Shown here: positions 26,454-35,833 of the stretch, one piece after another
How positions within the stretch are numbered: position 1 is the first letter of the stretch
How the letters are laid out: every line of letters starts with the position of its first letter
Translations under genes and position numbers: made by a program
The notes under the pieces: model-generated
Databases searched by the model: none
Seen by the model: only the letters and a program-made list of their open reading frames with translations
Told to the model about the DNA's origin: nothing
From: Puniceibacterium confluentis
Lineage (GTDB): Bacteria > Pseudomonadota > Alphaproteobacteria > Rhodobacterales > Rhodobacteraceae
Reading direction: 5' to 3'
Assembly (NCBI RefSeq): GCF_007923445.1
Contig: NZ_VOJI01000002.1
Location: forward strand, 124,001 to 188,000
Length of the DNA: 64,000 nt

Positions 26454-27629
26454 TCAGAAGATTTCAAACAGGCCGGCCGCACCCTGGCCGCCACCGATAC
26501 ACATGGTCACGACACCCAGTTTTGCCCCGCGCCGCTTACCTTCGATCAGCAGGTGGCCGGTCATCCGCGCACCGGTCATGCCAAACGGGTGCCCGACCGA
26601 GATCGAGCCGCCGTCGACGTTCAGCTTGTCGTTGTCGATGCCCAGAAAATCGCGGCAATAGAGCGCCTGACTGGCAAAGGCCTCGTTCAGCTCCCACAGG
26701 TCGATGTCGTCGACCGTCAGCCCGGCCCGCTCGAGCAGGCGCGGGATGGCGTATACCGGGCCGATGCCCATCTCGTCCGGCTCGCAGCCCGCAACGGCAA
26801 AGCCGCGGAACCGGCCCAGAGGCTCGAGCCCGGCCTTCGCCGCCTCGCCCGCCTCCATCATCACCAGCGCCGCCGCGCCATCCGACAGTTGCGACGCATT
26901 GCCCGCGGTGATGAACTTGCCCGGCCCCTTGACCGGTTCCAGTTTTTCCAACCCCTCCAGCGTGGTGGACGGGCGGTTGCATTCGTCCCGGCTCAGGGTT
27001 TCCTCGACTTCGCTGACTGCGCCTGTCGCCTTGTCCGTGACCGCCTTGGTCACGGTGATCGGTGCGATCTCGGCATCAAAGCGGCCCGCCGCCTGTGCCG
27101 CGGCGGTGCGCTGCTGACTTTGCAGGCTCAGCGCGTCCTGCGCGGCACGGGTGATGCCATACCGTTCGGCAACGATGTCCGCGGTGTCGATCATCGCCAT
27201 GTACAGGTCGGGCTTGTGCGCCTCGATCCAGGATTCGCGTGAATGCCGGACGGGCGGCTGCACCATCGAGATGCTTTCGACCCCGCCGACCAGCACCGCC
27301 CGGGCCCCTTCCTGCGCGATCATGTGTCCGCCCATCGCAACCGCCTGCAACCCGCTGGCGCAGAACCGGTTGACCGTGGTTCCGGCGATGGATACCGGCA
27401 GCCCGGCGCGGATCACCGCCTGCCGGGCGATGTTGCCGCCGGTGACATATTCCGGATAGCCGCACCCCCAGATGCTGTCCTCGATCAGGCCCGGGTCGAT
27501 GTCGGCCCGCGCCACGGCCGCCGCCGCCGCATGTCCAGCCAGCACCGCGCCGTGGGTCATGTTGAAGGCGCCGCGCCCGGCCTTGCCGATCGGGGTGCGC
27601 GCGATCGAAACGATAACGGGATCTTTCAT
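26454..27629 (-). CDS. Acetyl-CoA acetyltransferase/thiolase
   Basis: Thiolase of 391 residues that cleaves a 3-ketoacyl-CoA with CoA. Nucleophile Cys lies in [15 protein letters not shown], the His motif in [13 protein letters not shown] and the second Cys in [30 protein letters not shown] precedes its ATG. It follows the multifunctional FadJ-like gene with a 12-bp gap. Confidence 0.93.
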   Translation of the reverse strand: MKDPVIVSIARTPIGKAGRGAFNMTHGAVLAGHAAAAAVARADIDPGLIEDSIWGCGYPEYVTGGNIARQAVIRAGLPVSIAGTTVNRFCASGLQAVAMGGHMIAQEGARAVLVGGVESISMVQPPVRHSRESWIEAHKPDLYMAMIDTADIVAERYGITRAAQDALSLQSQQRTAAAQAAGRFDAEIAPITVTKAVTDKATGAVSEVEETLSRDECNRPSTTLEGLEKLEPVKGPGKFITAGNASQLSDGAAALVMMEAGEAAKAGLEPLGRFRGFAVAGCEPDEMGIGPVYAIPRLLERAGLTVDDIDLWELNEAFASQALYCRDFLGIDNDKLNVDGGSISVGHPFGMTGARMTGHLLIEGKRRGAKLGVVTMCIGGGQGAAGLFEIF

Positions 27630-27641
27630 GTGTGTTCTCCT

Positions 27642-29729
27642 TCAGCCCGCATTCAGGCTGTCAAATGTCCGGTTCTGCGCCACCAGCCGCATCAGCAGCG
27701 GCGCCGGGTGCCAGAAGAACGGATCCTCCTGTGCGAAGCCTTCGATATCCGCCAGCAGTGACTCCAGCCCCTGCATGTCGGCCCATTTCATCGGCCCGCC
27801 GCGATGGCGGGGAAAACCGTAGCCCGAGAGCAGGGTCACATCGACATCCAGCGGCCGCTGCGCGATGCCCTCGTCGACCACCCGCGCCGCCTCGTTGACC
27901 ATGGCCGCCATGTAGCGCCGCACGATCTCGGCCTTGTCAAAGCTGCGCGGCGTGATGCCCGCATCGGCCCGCGCCTCTGCGATCAGCCTGTCGACCTCGG
28001 GGTCGGGTGTGCCCTGACGCCCTTCGTAGATGTAGTAGCCGCGGCCGGTTTTCTGCCCCAGACGTCCCAGATGATACAGCGCGTCGGCCCAGACCGGCAC
28101 AACGTCCTGTGGATCGCGGGTCGCGGCCTTGCGCTGTCGGGTCAGGAAACCGATGTCGAGACCGGCCAGATCGGCCACCGCATAGGGCCCCATGGCAAAG
28201 CCGAAGTCAGTCAGCGCCGCGTCGATCTGGAACGGGCTGGCCCCGGCCAGAACCATCCGGTCGGCAGCGGCGCGGTAGTGCGACAGGATGCGGTTGCCGA
28301 TGAACCCGTCACAGACCCCGGCGCGCACAGCCACCTTGCCCAGCGTCTTTGCCAGCGCGAATGCCGTGGCCGTCACCTCCGGCGCGGTCTTGTCAGCGAC
28401 GACCACCTCGAGCAGCTTCATCACATGCGCGGGCGAGAAAAAATGCAGCCCGACCACATCCTGTGGCCGCGAAATGCTGGCCGCAATTTCGTTGATGTCG
28501 AGATAAGAGGTGTTGGTGGCCAGCACAGCGCCGGGTTTGCAGACCCGGTCCAGCTCGGCAAAGACCTTTTTCTTGACCGACATGTCCTCGAACACGGCTT
28601 CGATCACCAGATCGACATCGCTCAGGGCGTCATACGAGATGGCGGTGGTCAGCGCCTGAGACAAAGCCGTGTCCCGCATCGCCTCGCTCAGCTTGCCACG
28701 CTTGACGGCGGCGGCAAGATTGCCGCCGATGGTGTCCCGGGCCTTGGCCGCCGCAGCCGCGTCGCGTTCGATCAGTGTCACCGACAACCCGCGCAACAGT
28801 GCGGCCGTGGCGATGCCCGCCCCCATGGTGCCGCCGCCAATCACCCCGACCCGCGCCACCGGGCGTGGCGCCACGCCCGCGATCTCGGGCAGATGTGCGA
28901 CCCTGCGCTCGGTAAAGAAGGCGTGAATCAGGCCTTCGCGCTGTGGCGTCTCCATCATCTCGCGGAATTTCTGACGCTCGATGGCCAACCCGTCGCGCAG
29001 GTCTGTGTCGCAGGCCGCCTCGACCGCCTCGACCGCGGCGAGCGGCGAGACAAGCCCCTTGGCCGTGCGGGCCAGCCTGCTCCGGATCGCGGCACTCGCT
29101 TCGGCATCCGGCGCCGGACGCGGCATCGCGGACACGGGCCGCGCCGGGGCGCCCTGCTCGAGCAGGTCGGTGGCATAGGCCTTGGCCTCAGCCACAAGCG
29201 CGCCGGCACCGATCCGGTCGATCAATCCGCAGGCCAGCGCGTCCTCCGGGCTGACCGGTGTGCCTGACGACACCATTTCCATGGCCTTGGCCAGCCCGGT
29301 GAGCCGCGGGGTTCGCTGTGTCCCGCCCGCGCCGGGAATCAGACCCAGCGTGACCTCGGGCAGACCCAGTTTGGTACCCGGCATGGCAAGGCGATAGTGA
29401 CAGCCCAGCGCCACCTCGAGCCCGCCGCCCAGCGCCGCGCCATGCAGTGCGGCGATGACCGGCTTGGGGCAGGCTTCGATCCGGTCGATCACCTCGGGCA
29501 GCCAGGGGTCTTGCGGCGGCTTGCCGAATTCGGTGATGTCCGCACCGCCGATGAACAGACGCCCCGCACCGTGGACGATGGCAATATCCGCCGCTGCGTC
29601 CTGTTCAAAGGCATCAAGCGCGCTCACGATACCGATGCGCACAGCATGGCTGAGCGCGTTCACCGGGCCGTTGTCGATACGGATCAGGCCGATGCGGCCG
29701 TCGCGTTCATACGTCACGGGTTGCGTCAT
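27642..29729 (-). CDS. Multifunctional enoyl-CoA hydratase/3-hydroxyacyl-CoA dehydrogenase (FadJ-like)
   Basis: A 695-residue bifunctional beta-oxidation protein. Residues 1-190 are a crotonase domain (HGAALGGGLEVALGCHY, LPEVTLGLIPGAGGTQRT); residues about 290-480 are the NAD-binding dehydrogenase domain (VGVIGGGTMGAGIATAA) with catalytic His in LHFFSPAHVMKLLEVV; two C-terminal 3HCDH repeats follow. The ATG at 29729 is favoured over one 6 codons upstream because GAGGAAATGGGG precedes it. It is the first gene after the IclR regulator and is separated from it by 91 bp, which may hold its own promoter. Confidence 0.93.
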   Translation of the reverse strand: MTQPVTYERDGRIGLIRIDNGPVNALSHAVRIGIVSALDAFEQDAAADIAIVHGAGRLFIGGADITEFGKPPQDPWLPEVIDRIEACPKPVIAALHGAALGGGLEVALGCHYRLAMPGTKLGLPEVTLGLIPGAGGTQRTPRLTGLAKAMEMVSSGTPVSPEDALACGLIDRIGAGALVAEAKAYATDLLEQGAPARPVSAMPRPAPDAEASAAIRSRLARTAKGLVSPLAAVEAVEAACDTDLRDGLAIERQKFREMMETPQREGLIHAFFTERRVAHLPEIAGVAPRPVARVGVIGGGTMGAGIATAALLRGLSVTLIERDAAAAAKARDTIGGNLAAAVKRGKLSEAMRDTALSQALTTAISYDALSDVDLVIEAVFEDMSVKKKVFAELDRVCKPGAVLATNTSYLDINEIAASISRPQDVVGLHFFSPAHVMKLLEVVVADKTAPEVTATAFALAKTLGKVAVRAGVCDGFIGNRILSHYRAAADRMVLAGASPFQIDAALTDFGFAMGPYAVADLAGLDIGFLTRQRKAATRDPQDVVPVWADALYHLGRLGQKTGRGYYIYEGRQGTPDPEVDRLIAEARADAGITPRSFDKAEIVRRYMAAMVNEAARVVDEGIAQRPLDVDVTLLSGYGFPRHRGGPMKWADMQGLESLLADIEGFAQEDPFFWHPAPLLMRLVAQNRTFDSLNAG

Positions 29730-29820
29730 GGATCCCCATTTCCTCAACGTTTCACCGATGCATTGACCGGCATAATTTCAACATGCTGCACAGCGTTCCA
29801 CCGCACAGCCAAACTCCGGA

Positions 29821-30627
29821 TCAGCTCCGCATCGCGATGGACGATCCCTGCCCCATCATCCGCTCGAGTTCGCGCACCGCCTCGTTCAGTGCCGGGCCGA
29901 CCTCTGCGCGCATCCGCTCCAGGCTGAGATCTGCCGGCATGGCGCCGCAGGTAAAGATCACCGGCTCGCTCAGGTCGCGCGAATGGAACGGGCGGGCGAC
30001 CGCATGAATGCTGGTGGCGAAGTACTCGGCCGGGTCAGCGATCACCGTGCCGCTGGCCAGCAGCTGCGCATACCCGTCGCGGCGGATCACCGCGGCGCGC
30101 TCGGGTGTCAGTCCGCGGTCGCCGTCGGCTTCGGCCACGGCGCGCTCGAACATCTCTTCGGACAGGGCCGACAGCATCGCGTGTCCCGAAGACGACCCGT
30201 TGAACGGCAGCCGGTGCCCGACCTCCAGCCAGAGCGAGGCCAGGTTGCGCGGCCGCCAGGTCTTGACGATCAGCAGCTTGTTCTGGTCCCGCACCAGCAG
30301 CAGCGCCAGCGTGCCGGTCTCGTCCGCCAGCCGCTGCATTATGCTGCCCGACAGATCGACAAAGGAAATCGACGAGGCCGCCACATTGCCCAGCGCCAGC
30401 AGCGCCGGACCGGGGCGATAGCGGTCGTGACGGCGTGCGTGATTGAGATAGCCCAGCGATTGCAGGGTGAAGGTCAGCCGCGACACCGTCGACTTGGGCA
30501 GGCCGGTGCGTTCGGAAATTTCGGCATTGCCCAGCCCGTCATCGGACGGACGGAAGGCGCGCAACACCGCCAGCCCCCGGGCCAGTGTGGTGGCAAAACG
30601 GCGGTCGGTTTCCTGTTCGGTGCGCAT
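29821..30627 (-). CDS. IclR-family transcriptional regulator of the TRAP/beta-oxidation genes
   Basis: IclR protein with winged helix (LARGLAVLRAFRPSDDGLGN, LPKSTVSRLTFTLQSLGYL) and C-terminal effector domain (GHRLPFNGSSSGHAML). Three starts are possible; the internal ATG at 30627 is chosen because AAGGAG lies 6 nt upstream, giving 268 residues (the first ATG is at 30654). Located between the TRAP transporter and the beta-oxidation genes on the same strand, it probably controls both. The inducer is presumably the transported acid or its CoA ester. Confidence 0.88.
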   Translation of the reverse strand: MRTEQETDRRFATTLARGLAVLRAFRPSDDGLGNAEISERTGLPKSTVSRLTFTLQSLGYLNHARRHDRYRPGPALLALGNVAASSISFVDLSGSIMQRLADETGTLALLLVRDQNKLLIVKTWRPRNLASLWLEVGHRLPFNGSSSGHAMLSALSEEMFERAVAEADGDRGLTPERAAVIRRDGYAQLLASGTVIADPAEYFATSIHAVARPFHSRDLSEPVIFTCGAMPADLSLERMRAEVGPALNEAVRELERMMGQGSSIAMRS

Positions 30628-30657
30628 CTGCATCTCCTTGTGCGGTGCGTCCATGAT

Positions 30658-31995
30658 CTACATCGACCCCGGAATGAGAAGCGAAATCACCGGAAAGGCC
30701 ATGATCAGGATCAGCACGATGACATCCACCGTCAGGAACCGCAGGATACCCGCAAAGATCCGGTCGATCGCAACCTCCTTGCCCACCACCCCGGCGATGA
30801 CAAAGACGTTGAGGCCGACCGGCGGGGTGATCAGTCCGATTTCAAGCAGCTTGATCACCACCACCCCGAACCAGATCAGGTCAAAGCCGTAGGTTTCCAC
30901 CAGCGGCACCATCAGCGGCAGGGTCAGCACCATGATGCCGATCGGATCGAGGAACATGCCCAGCAAAAGATAGATCACCGCGATGGCCGCCAGCAGCATC
31001 ACCGGCGACAGCTGTGCGTTGGTGACTGCCTGCACGATGTCACCGGCGACACCGGTCAGGGCGATGAACGCGACAAAGATCTTGGCCCCCGCCGCGATCA
31101 GAAAGATCGCCGTGGTTTGCACGCAGGTCTCGCGCAGGGCTTCGATCAGGGCGCGAACCGTCAGTTTGCGCTGGGCAAAGCCGATGGCGATGGCCGCCGT
31201 GACACAGACCGCCGCCGCTTCGGTGGCGGTGAAGAACCCGCCGTAGATGCCGCCGACGATGATGGTGAACAGTGCGATTGCGGGCCAGGCGTCCAGCGCG
31301 GCTGCAAACTTTTCCCGGGTGGTGATGACGCCGACAAAGCGTGGCGCCGCCGAAGGGTCGCGCAGCACCCAGACGTAGATGACGAGGATAAAGCCCAGCA
31401 ACGACAGGATACCGGGCAGGATGCCGGCCAGAAACAGGGACGAGATCGAGGTTTCGGTAAAGATCCCGTAAATGATGAACAGCACCGATGGCGGGATCAG
31501 CGATCCCAGCGTGCCTCCGGCCGCAACCGACGCCGTCGCCAGCCGCTTGTCATAGCCCATGCGCAGCATTTCGGGCGAACAGATCCGCCCCATGGTCGAA
31601 GCGCAGGCAATGCTGGACCCGGTGATCGCCGAAAAGCCGCCGCAGCCGACAACCGAGGCAATGGCGACGCCGCCGGGAATCTGTGCCAGCCAGACCCGGG
31701 CCGCATGATAGATCTTGGTGGTGATGTCGGCACGGTAGGCAATGTGACCCAGTGCCACGAACAGCGGGATCATCGACAGATCATAAGAATGGATCAGATC
31801 GAAGGAATTGGAGAATACCAGCGAGGTGGTGGGTCGCATCGCCCGCTCTGGCGCAAACGCCCCGGTGCGGAAGGCGAACATCACAAAGGTACCCACCGTC
31901 GCCACAGCCGCGAGCGCAAAGGCAATCGGAACGCGCAGTCCCAGCAACAGGATGACGGCGGCAAAGGCGCAGAGCCCGACAAGTGTTCCGTCCAT
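30658..31995 (-). CDS. dctM: TRAP transporter large permease, DctM family
   Basis: The 12-span membrane subunit of a TRAP secondary transporter, 445 residues, almost entirely hydrophobic. Signatures include GCGGFSAITGSSIACASTMG, ASVAAGGTLGSLIPPSVLFI and LITPPVGLNVFVI. It imports the ligand delivered by DctP using an ion gradient. It lies 4 bp after dctQ. Confidence 0.93.
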   Translation of the reverse strand: MDGTLVGLCAFAAVILLLGLRVPIAFALAAVATVGTFVMFAFRTGAFAPERAMRPTTSLVFSNSFDLIHSYDLSMIPLFVALGHIAYRADITTKIYHAARVWLAQIPGGVAIASVVGCGGFSAITGSSIACASTMGRICSPEMLRMGYDKRLATASVAAGGTLGSLIPPSVLFIIYGIFTETSISSLFLAGILPGILSLLGFILVIYVWVLRDPSAAPRFVGVITTREKFAAALDAWPAIALFTIIVGGIYGGFFTATEAAAVCVTAAIAIGFAQRKLTVRALIEALRETCVQTTAIFLIAAGAKIFVAFIALTGVAGDIVQAVTNAQLSPVMLLAAIAVIYLLLGMFLDPIGIMVLTLPLMVPLVETYGFDLIWFGVVVIKLLEIGLITPPVGLNVFVIAGVVGKEVAIDRIFAGILRFLTVDVIVLILIMAFPVISLLIPGSM

Positions 31996-31999
31996 CCGA

Positions 32000-32509
32000 T
32001 TATTCCCCTGTTCCGTAGCCGGTTTCGCTCAACGGCGCACCGCGTCGCATTGCCCGGAAATCTGCCAGCACCATCAGCAGCAGCCGCAGCCAGCAGAACG
32101 ACATCCCGAGCAGAAAGATCACCCGCCCCGGCCATTTCGGCAGCATCAGCTCGCCAAAGAAAAATCCACCCGAGGTCATCGCATGCGCGGCCTCGCGCCA
32201 GCCGGCATAGATCAGCGGCGCCAGGGCCAGCAGTCCAAAGACCGAGCCAAGCACCACCAGCGCCTTCTGCCCGGTCGGGGGCAGCCGATTGGCGACAAAT
32301 TCCACTGCGATATGGGCCCGCTGGGCCGTGGTCACCGCCAGCGGCAGAACGATGGCCGCCACCATCAGTTCGCGCACCATGACAATTGCGTCCGGCACGC
32401 CCGAATTCAGGAACACCCGCAACAGCACCGTGGTGGTGATCAACGCGCCGAGCCCCATGACCGCAACGACGGCCAGATCAAGCAACAGCTGTTCAATGCG
32501 TCGCAGCAT
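32000..32509 (-). CDS. dctQ: TRAP transporter small permease, DctQ family
   Basis: Four-span small subunit, 169 residues, with the family segment VRELMVAAIVLPLAVTTAQRAHIAVEF (split here: VRELMVAAIVLPLAVTT then AQRAHIAVEF). The ATG at 32509 is chosen over a TTG 6 codons upstream because AGAGGTG lies 4 nt before it. It couples DctM to the binding protein. Located between dctM and dctP. Confidence 0.9.
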   Translation of the reverse strand: MLRRIEQLLLDLAVVAVMGLGALITTTVLLRVFLNSGVPDAIVMVRELMVAAIVLPLAVTTAQRAHIAVEFVANRLPPTGQKALVVLGSVFGLLALAPLIYAGWREAAHAMTSGGFFFGELMLPKWPGRVIFLLGMSFCWLRLLLMVLADFRAMRRGAPLSETGYGTGE

Positions 32510-32571
32510 GGACACCTCTGATCGCAAAATGTGGACATGGCGGGCCCGCCGCAGGGCGGGCCCGGTTCACT

Positions 32572-33618
32572 TCAGCCGCGTGCCCAGGGATAGCCCTGCG
32601 TGTCACGGATGCCCTGATACTTTTCGATCAGGCCGCGGTACTCTTCCAGCAGGGCGGCACCGTCCAGCCCCGCCTGCCCGGCGCGTGTCACCCAGTCATC
32701 GAGGAACTGCTTGCTGGTCTCGACCAGTTTGCCGCGCTCTGCTTCCGGCAGCTCGATGATCTCGACGCCGGCCGCCTTCATGGTTTCGACGGCCTTGTCG
32801 TTGTCGGCGGTGATCAGTTCGCCCAGCGTATCCGCCATGCCTTCACCAGCCGTCAGCAACGCCTCCTGCACCGGGGCGTCCAGAGCGTCGAACGACTCCT
32901 TGTTGATGAACACGCCCAGCGCCCCGACCTGACCCCAGTTCAACATGGTGTAGCTGTCGATGACCTCCTGCTGCTTGAGCGCGGCCATGGCATAGGAATA
33001 CCCCTGCGAGCAGTCGATCAATCCGGTGTCCAGACCCTGATAGGCGTCATAGATCGACATCGGCACCATGTTGGCGCCGAATTCGCGGAACGTGTCGCCA
33101 TAGGCGCCAACGCCGCGCACCTTCAGACCCTTGATGTCGTCGACCGTGCGGATCGTCGCCCCCTTGCAGCCGATGTGTACGGCCGAGGTGGTGAAGGTGC
33201 CGAGGTAGACCAGGTTCATGTCCGCCAGGTTTGCCTTGATGGCGTCGTTGTTGCGCATCAGCTCGTCCGTGGCCTTCATCCCGACCCAGGCGTCCGGGTT
33301 CTGTACCGGCAGGTCCGCGATGCCATAGGCCACCATTTCCTGCGGAAAATAGACCGCGATGATGGTGCCGAGATCTGCGACGCCATCGGCGATGCCGTTC
33401 AGTGCGGCGTCCGCCTTGAACAAGGCGCCCCCCCACTGGATGTCGAGATCGAGCGCACCGCCCGACAGTTCGACCGCCTTGTCAGCAAAGGCCTGCAGCG
33501 CCACGGCGCGGGCGCCGCGGTTCGGACCTGCTTCGCCGACGAACAAGGATTGTGCCTGTGCGGCGCCGGTCATCGCGATCAAAGCAGATGCCGTCGCGCC
33601 AAGTAGAAAACGCTTCAT
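32572..33618 (-). CDS. dctP: TRAP transporter periplasmic binding protein, DctP family
   Basis: A 348-residue binding protein with Sec signal (MKRFLLGATASALIAMTGAAQAQ) and the DctP fold. The carboxylate-clamping region reads DDIKGLKVRGVGAYGDTFRE, which contains the usual conserved Arg. The ATG at 33618 follows TTGGAGGGCACT. With an IclR regulator and a beta-oxidation operon behind it, the ligand is probably a monocarboxylic acid that needs CoA activation rather than a C4-dicarboxylate. It is the first gene of the transcription unit. Confidence 0.92.
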   Translation of the reverse strand: MKRFLLGATASALIAMTGAAQAQSLFVGEAGPNRGARAVALQAFADKAVELSGGALDLDIQWGGALFKADAALNGIADGVADLGTIIAVYFPQEMVAYGIADLPVQNPDAWVGMKATDELMRNNDAIKANLADMNLVYLGTFTTSAVHIGCKGATIRTVDDIKGLKVRGVGAYGDTFREFGANMVPMSIYDAYQGLDTGLIDCSQGYSYAMAALKQQEVIDSYTMLNWGQVGALGVFINKESFDALDAPVQEALLTAGEGMADTLGELITADNDKAVETMKAAGVEIIELPEAERGKLVETSKQFLDDWVTRAGQAGLDGAALLEEYRGLIEKYQGIRDTQGYPWARG

Positions 33619-33943
33619 AGTGCCCTCCAATTTCCACTATGCAGAATTTATTTCTGACATGCAGTCTTGTAGCCGTGATTTCCCGATGAATCAACTGGTC
33701 TGTGCAAAATCCCCGAGCACTCTGCAAAAGCCTGCGCGAACCGAACCTTACGTCAGCTTTCCGGGACCGGCGTGCCCCGGAATCCCCCGGGACGGCGATT
33801 CGCCGGGATCGGTGCCGGGCCGGGAGTGATCCCGCCGGTCCTGCCCGGGCTAGCGGCGACGAACCGCCCATGTCGGTGCGCACCCGGAACCGCCAGGGCG
33901 GGCTGCAAGTTCTGCAATCACCGACTTGAATGTGGAGGATGAA
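33619..33943. other. Divergent intergenic region between dctP and cytochrome c
   Basis: This 325-bp gap must hold promoters for the leftward TRAP operon and for the rightward cytochrome c gene. Apart from the repeat pattern at 33639-33664 I find no gene and no clear structural RNA. The stretch 33770-33850 is rich in CCGG words that could form several alternative hairpins. Confidence 0.5.
33639..33664. promoter_or_regulatory. Candidate operator upstream of the TRAP operon
   Basis: ATGCAG occurs as a direct repeat exactly 20 bp apart (33639-33644 and 33659-33664), enclosing the inverted repeat CAGAA-TTTAT-TTCTG (33642-33656). It lies 20 bp upstream of the dctP start. The regulator is probably the IclR protein of this operon, but that is inference. 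Confidence 0.35.
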
Positions 33944-34351
33944 ATGAAAACGTTTGTGCTTGTCTCTGCGCTGGTACTGTCAGCCGAGGTCGTGTCCGCG
34001 CAGGACACCGACCCCGAGGTGGCATACAACAATCACTGCCGCACCTGTCACACGCAGAACGAGGGTGACAATCGGCTTGGACCCAATCTGCACCAGATCA
34101 TCGGCCGCGAGGCGGGTTCGATCGAGGGATATGCCTTCAGCGACGCGCTGGCGGCGTCAGGCATCACCTGGGACGAAGAAACCCTCGGGTCCTGGATCGA
34201 AGACCCGGACAGCGTCGTCGTCGGGCACAAGATGAAGCCCTATCCCGGTGTCACCGACCCTGAGACCCGCGCCGCCATCCTCAGGGCGCTGCAACCTCAG
34301 GAAACTCTGCCGGCGCAACCGGAAGGTTCGGCGGATCAGACCGATAGATAG
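33944..34351 (+). CDS. Small class I periplasmic cytochrome c
   Basis: A 135-residue c-type cytochrome with a Sec signal peptide (MKTFVLVSALVLSAEVVSAQ), haem site CRTCH (32-36) and probable axial Met97 in GHKMKPYPGV. It carries electrons in the periplasm; size and motif order match the cytochrome c2/c550 group. The ATG at 33944 follows TGGAGGATGAA. Its last 16 bp overlap the 3' end of the convergent livF gene. The partner is unknown, and it does not obviously belong to either neighbouring operon. Confidence 0.88.
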   Translation: MKTFVLVSALVLSAEVVSAQDTDPEVAYNNHCRTCHTQNEGDNRLGPNLHQIIGREAGSIEGYAFSDALAASGITWDEETLGSWIEDPDSVVVGHKMKPYPGVTDPETRAAILRALQPQETLPAQPEGSADQTDR

Positions 34352-35037
34352 GCATCGCGGATTTCCGGCTGCGCCTGAAGCGCGGCCAGCGACCCGGCGA
34401 ACTTCTGCGTGCCGCTTTCGATGATGACCACGGAATCCGCAACCGCCTGGGCAAAATGCAGGTTCTGTTCGGACAGCAGCACAGTCAGCCCCTCCTGCTT
34501 GAGCTGCAGGATCACACGGGCCATCTGTTCGACAATCACCGGCGCGATGCCTTCGCTGGGTTCGTCCAGCAGCACCAGCGCCGGATTGCCCATGAGGGTG
34601 CGCGCGATGGTCAGCATCTGCTGCTCGCCCCCGGACAGCGCCTTGCCACGGTTTCCGCGCCGCTCGGCAAGGTTGGGGAACAGCTCGAACAGCATCTCTT
34701 CGCTCCAGGTCACGCAGCCATCGCGCGGGGGCTGCCGGCCAACCTCGAGATTTTCCAGCACCGTCAGCTGGGTAAAGATCCGCCGTTCCTCGGGCACATA
34801 GCCCAGCCCCGCCTTGGCCACCCGATGCGGCGCCCAGCCGGTGATGTTCTGGCCCTGATAGCTGACACTGCCGCCGCGTGGCTGCACCATCTGCATGATC
34901 GACTTCATCGTCGTGGTCTTGCCCGCACCATTGCGCCCGAGCAGGGCCACGACCTTGCCGCGCCCGACCTCGAAGCTCAGATCGTTCAGGACATGCGCCT
35001 TGCCGTAGAAGGCGTTGACATTTGACAGCTCAAGCAT
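34336..35037 (-). CDS. livF: Branched-chain amino acid-type ABC transporter ATPase
   Basis: LivF-family ATPase, 233 residues: Walker A LLGRNGAGKTTTMKS, signature LSGGEQQMLTIA, Walker B LVLLDEPSEG. Last gene of the transporter operon, overlapping livG by 8 bp. The transporter family (HAAT) handles amino acids but also aromatic and heteroaromatic acids, amides and other compounds; the catabolic genes nearby suggest a ring carboxylate. Confidence 0.93.
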   Translation of the reverse strand: MLELSNVNAFYGKAHVLNDLSFEVGRGKVVALLGRNGAGKTTTMKSIMQMVQPRGGSVSYQGQNITGWAPHRVAKAGLGYVPEERRIFTQLTVLENLEVGRQPPRDGCVTWSEEMLFELFPNLAERRGNRGKALSGGEQQMLTIARTLMGNPALVLLDEPSEGIAPVIVEQMARVILQLKQEGLTVLLSEQNLHFAQAVADSVVIIESGTQKFAGSLAALQAQPEIRDAYLSV

Positions 35038-35833
35038 GGCCCGTCTCCCTTTCCGGCGTGCCTGCCGGCCCGTCCGCTGGATTGAACAGCATCCCGCCGC
35101 CCAGATAGACCTCCTGCACCTGCGGGTTGTTGCGGATCTCGTCGACCGTTCCGTTGGCGATAAGCTGGCCGCGGTTCAGCACCATGATCCGGTGCGCATG
35201 GGCAAAGACCACGTCCATGTCGTGTTCGGTGAACAGACAGCTCACGCCCTGATCGCGCACGATATCCGCCGTCAACTGCATCAGCGCGATGCGTTCGCGC
35301 GGCGCCATGCCGGCGGTCGGTTCGTCCATCAGCAGCAGCTTGGGTTCATGCGCCAGCGCCACGGCCAGTTCCAACCGCTTGAGATCGCCATAGGCCAGCA
35401 CGGCGCAGTGGCGGTCGGCCTGATCGGCCATGCCGACGGTGTCGAGCAGCGCCAGCGCCCGCGCGCGGTAAAGTCTGTGCGCATAGGGCAGCATCGAATA
35501 GATCCGCCGGTGATGGGAAATCAGCGACATCTGCACATTCTCGACCACCGTCATCGAACTGTAGGTCGCGGTGATCTGGAAGGTCCGCCCCACGCCCTTG
35601 CGCCAGATCTGGCGCGGCGCGAGACCGGTGATTTTTTCCCCGTTCAGCCGGACCAGTCCGCCGGTGGGTTTCAACTGTCCCATGAGCATGTTGAAACAGG
35701 TGCTCTTGCCCGCGCCGTTGGGACCGATCAGGGCCAGAAGCTCGCCCTGCTCCAGCGAAAAGCTGACATCATCCACCGCCTTGATGGCCCCGAAAGCGCG
35801 GCTCAGATGCTCGACCGTCAGAACCGCGCTCAT
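35030..35833 (-). CDS. livG: Branched-chain amino acid-type ABC transporter ATPase
   Basis: LivG-family ATPase, 267 residues, with Walker A LIGPNGAGKSTCFNML, the LivG-specific region GVGRTFQITATYSSMTVVENV, an intact Walker B (LLLMDEPTAGMAP) and switch His in FTEHDMDVVF. The usual LSGG signature is replaced by LAYGDLKRLELAVAL, as in many LivG proteins. Overlaps livHM by 4 bp and livF by 8 bp. Confidence 0.93.
   Translation of the reverse strand: MSAVLTVEHLSRAFGAIKAVDDVSFSLEQGELLALIGPNGAGKSTCFNMLMGQLKPTGGLVRLNGEKITGLAPRQIWRKGVGRTFQITATYSSMTVVENVQMSLISHHRRIYSMLPYAHRLYRARALALLDTVGMADQADRHCAVLAYGDLKRLELAVALAHEPKLLLMDEPTAGMAPRERIALMQLTADIVRDQGVSCLFTEHDMDVVFAHAHRIMVLNRGQLIANGTVDEIRNNPQVQEVYLGGGMLFNPADGPAGTPERETGHA

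Noticed and set aside
24092-26911. A 939-codon open frame on the plus strand
   Set aside because: Antisense to two acyl-CoA dehydrogenases and the thiolase, all with intact motifs; composition is that of a shadow frame.
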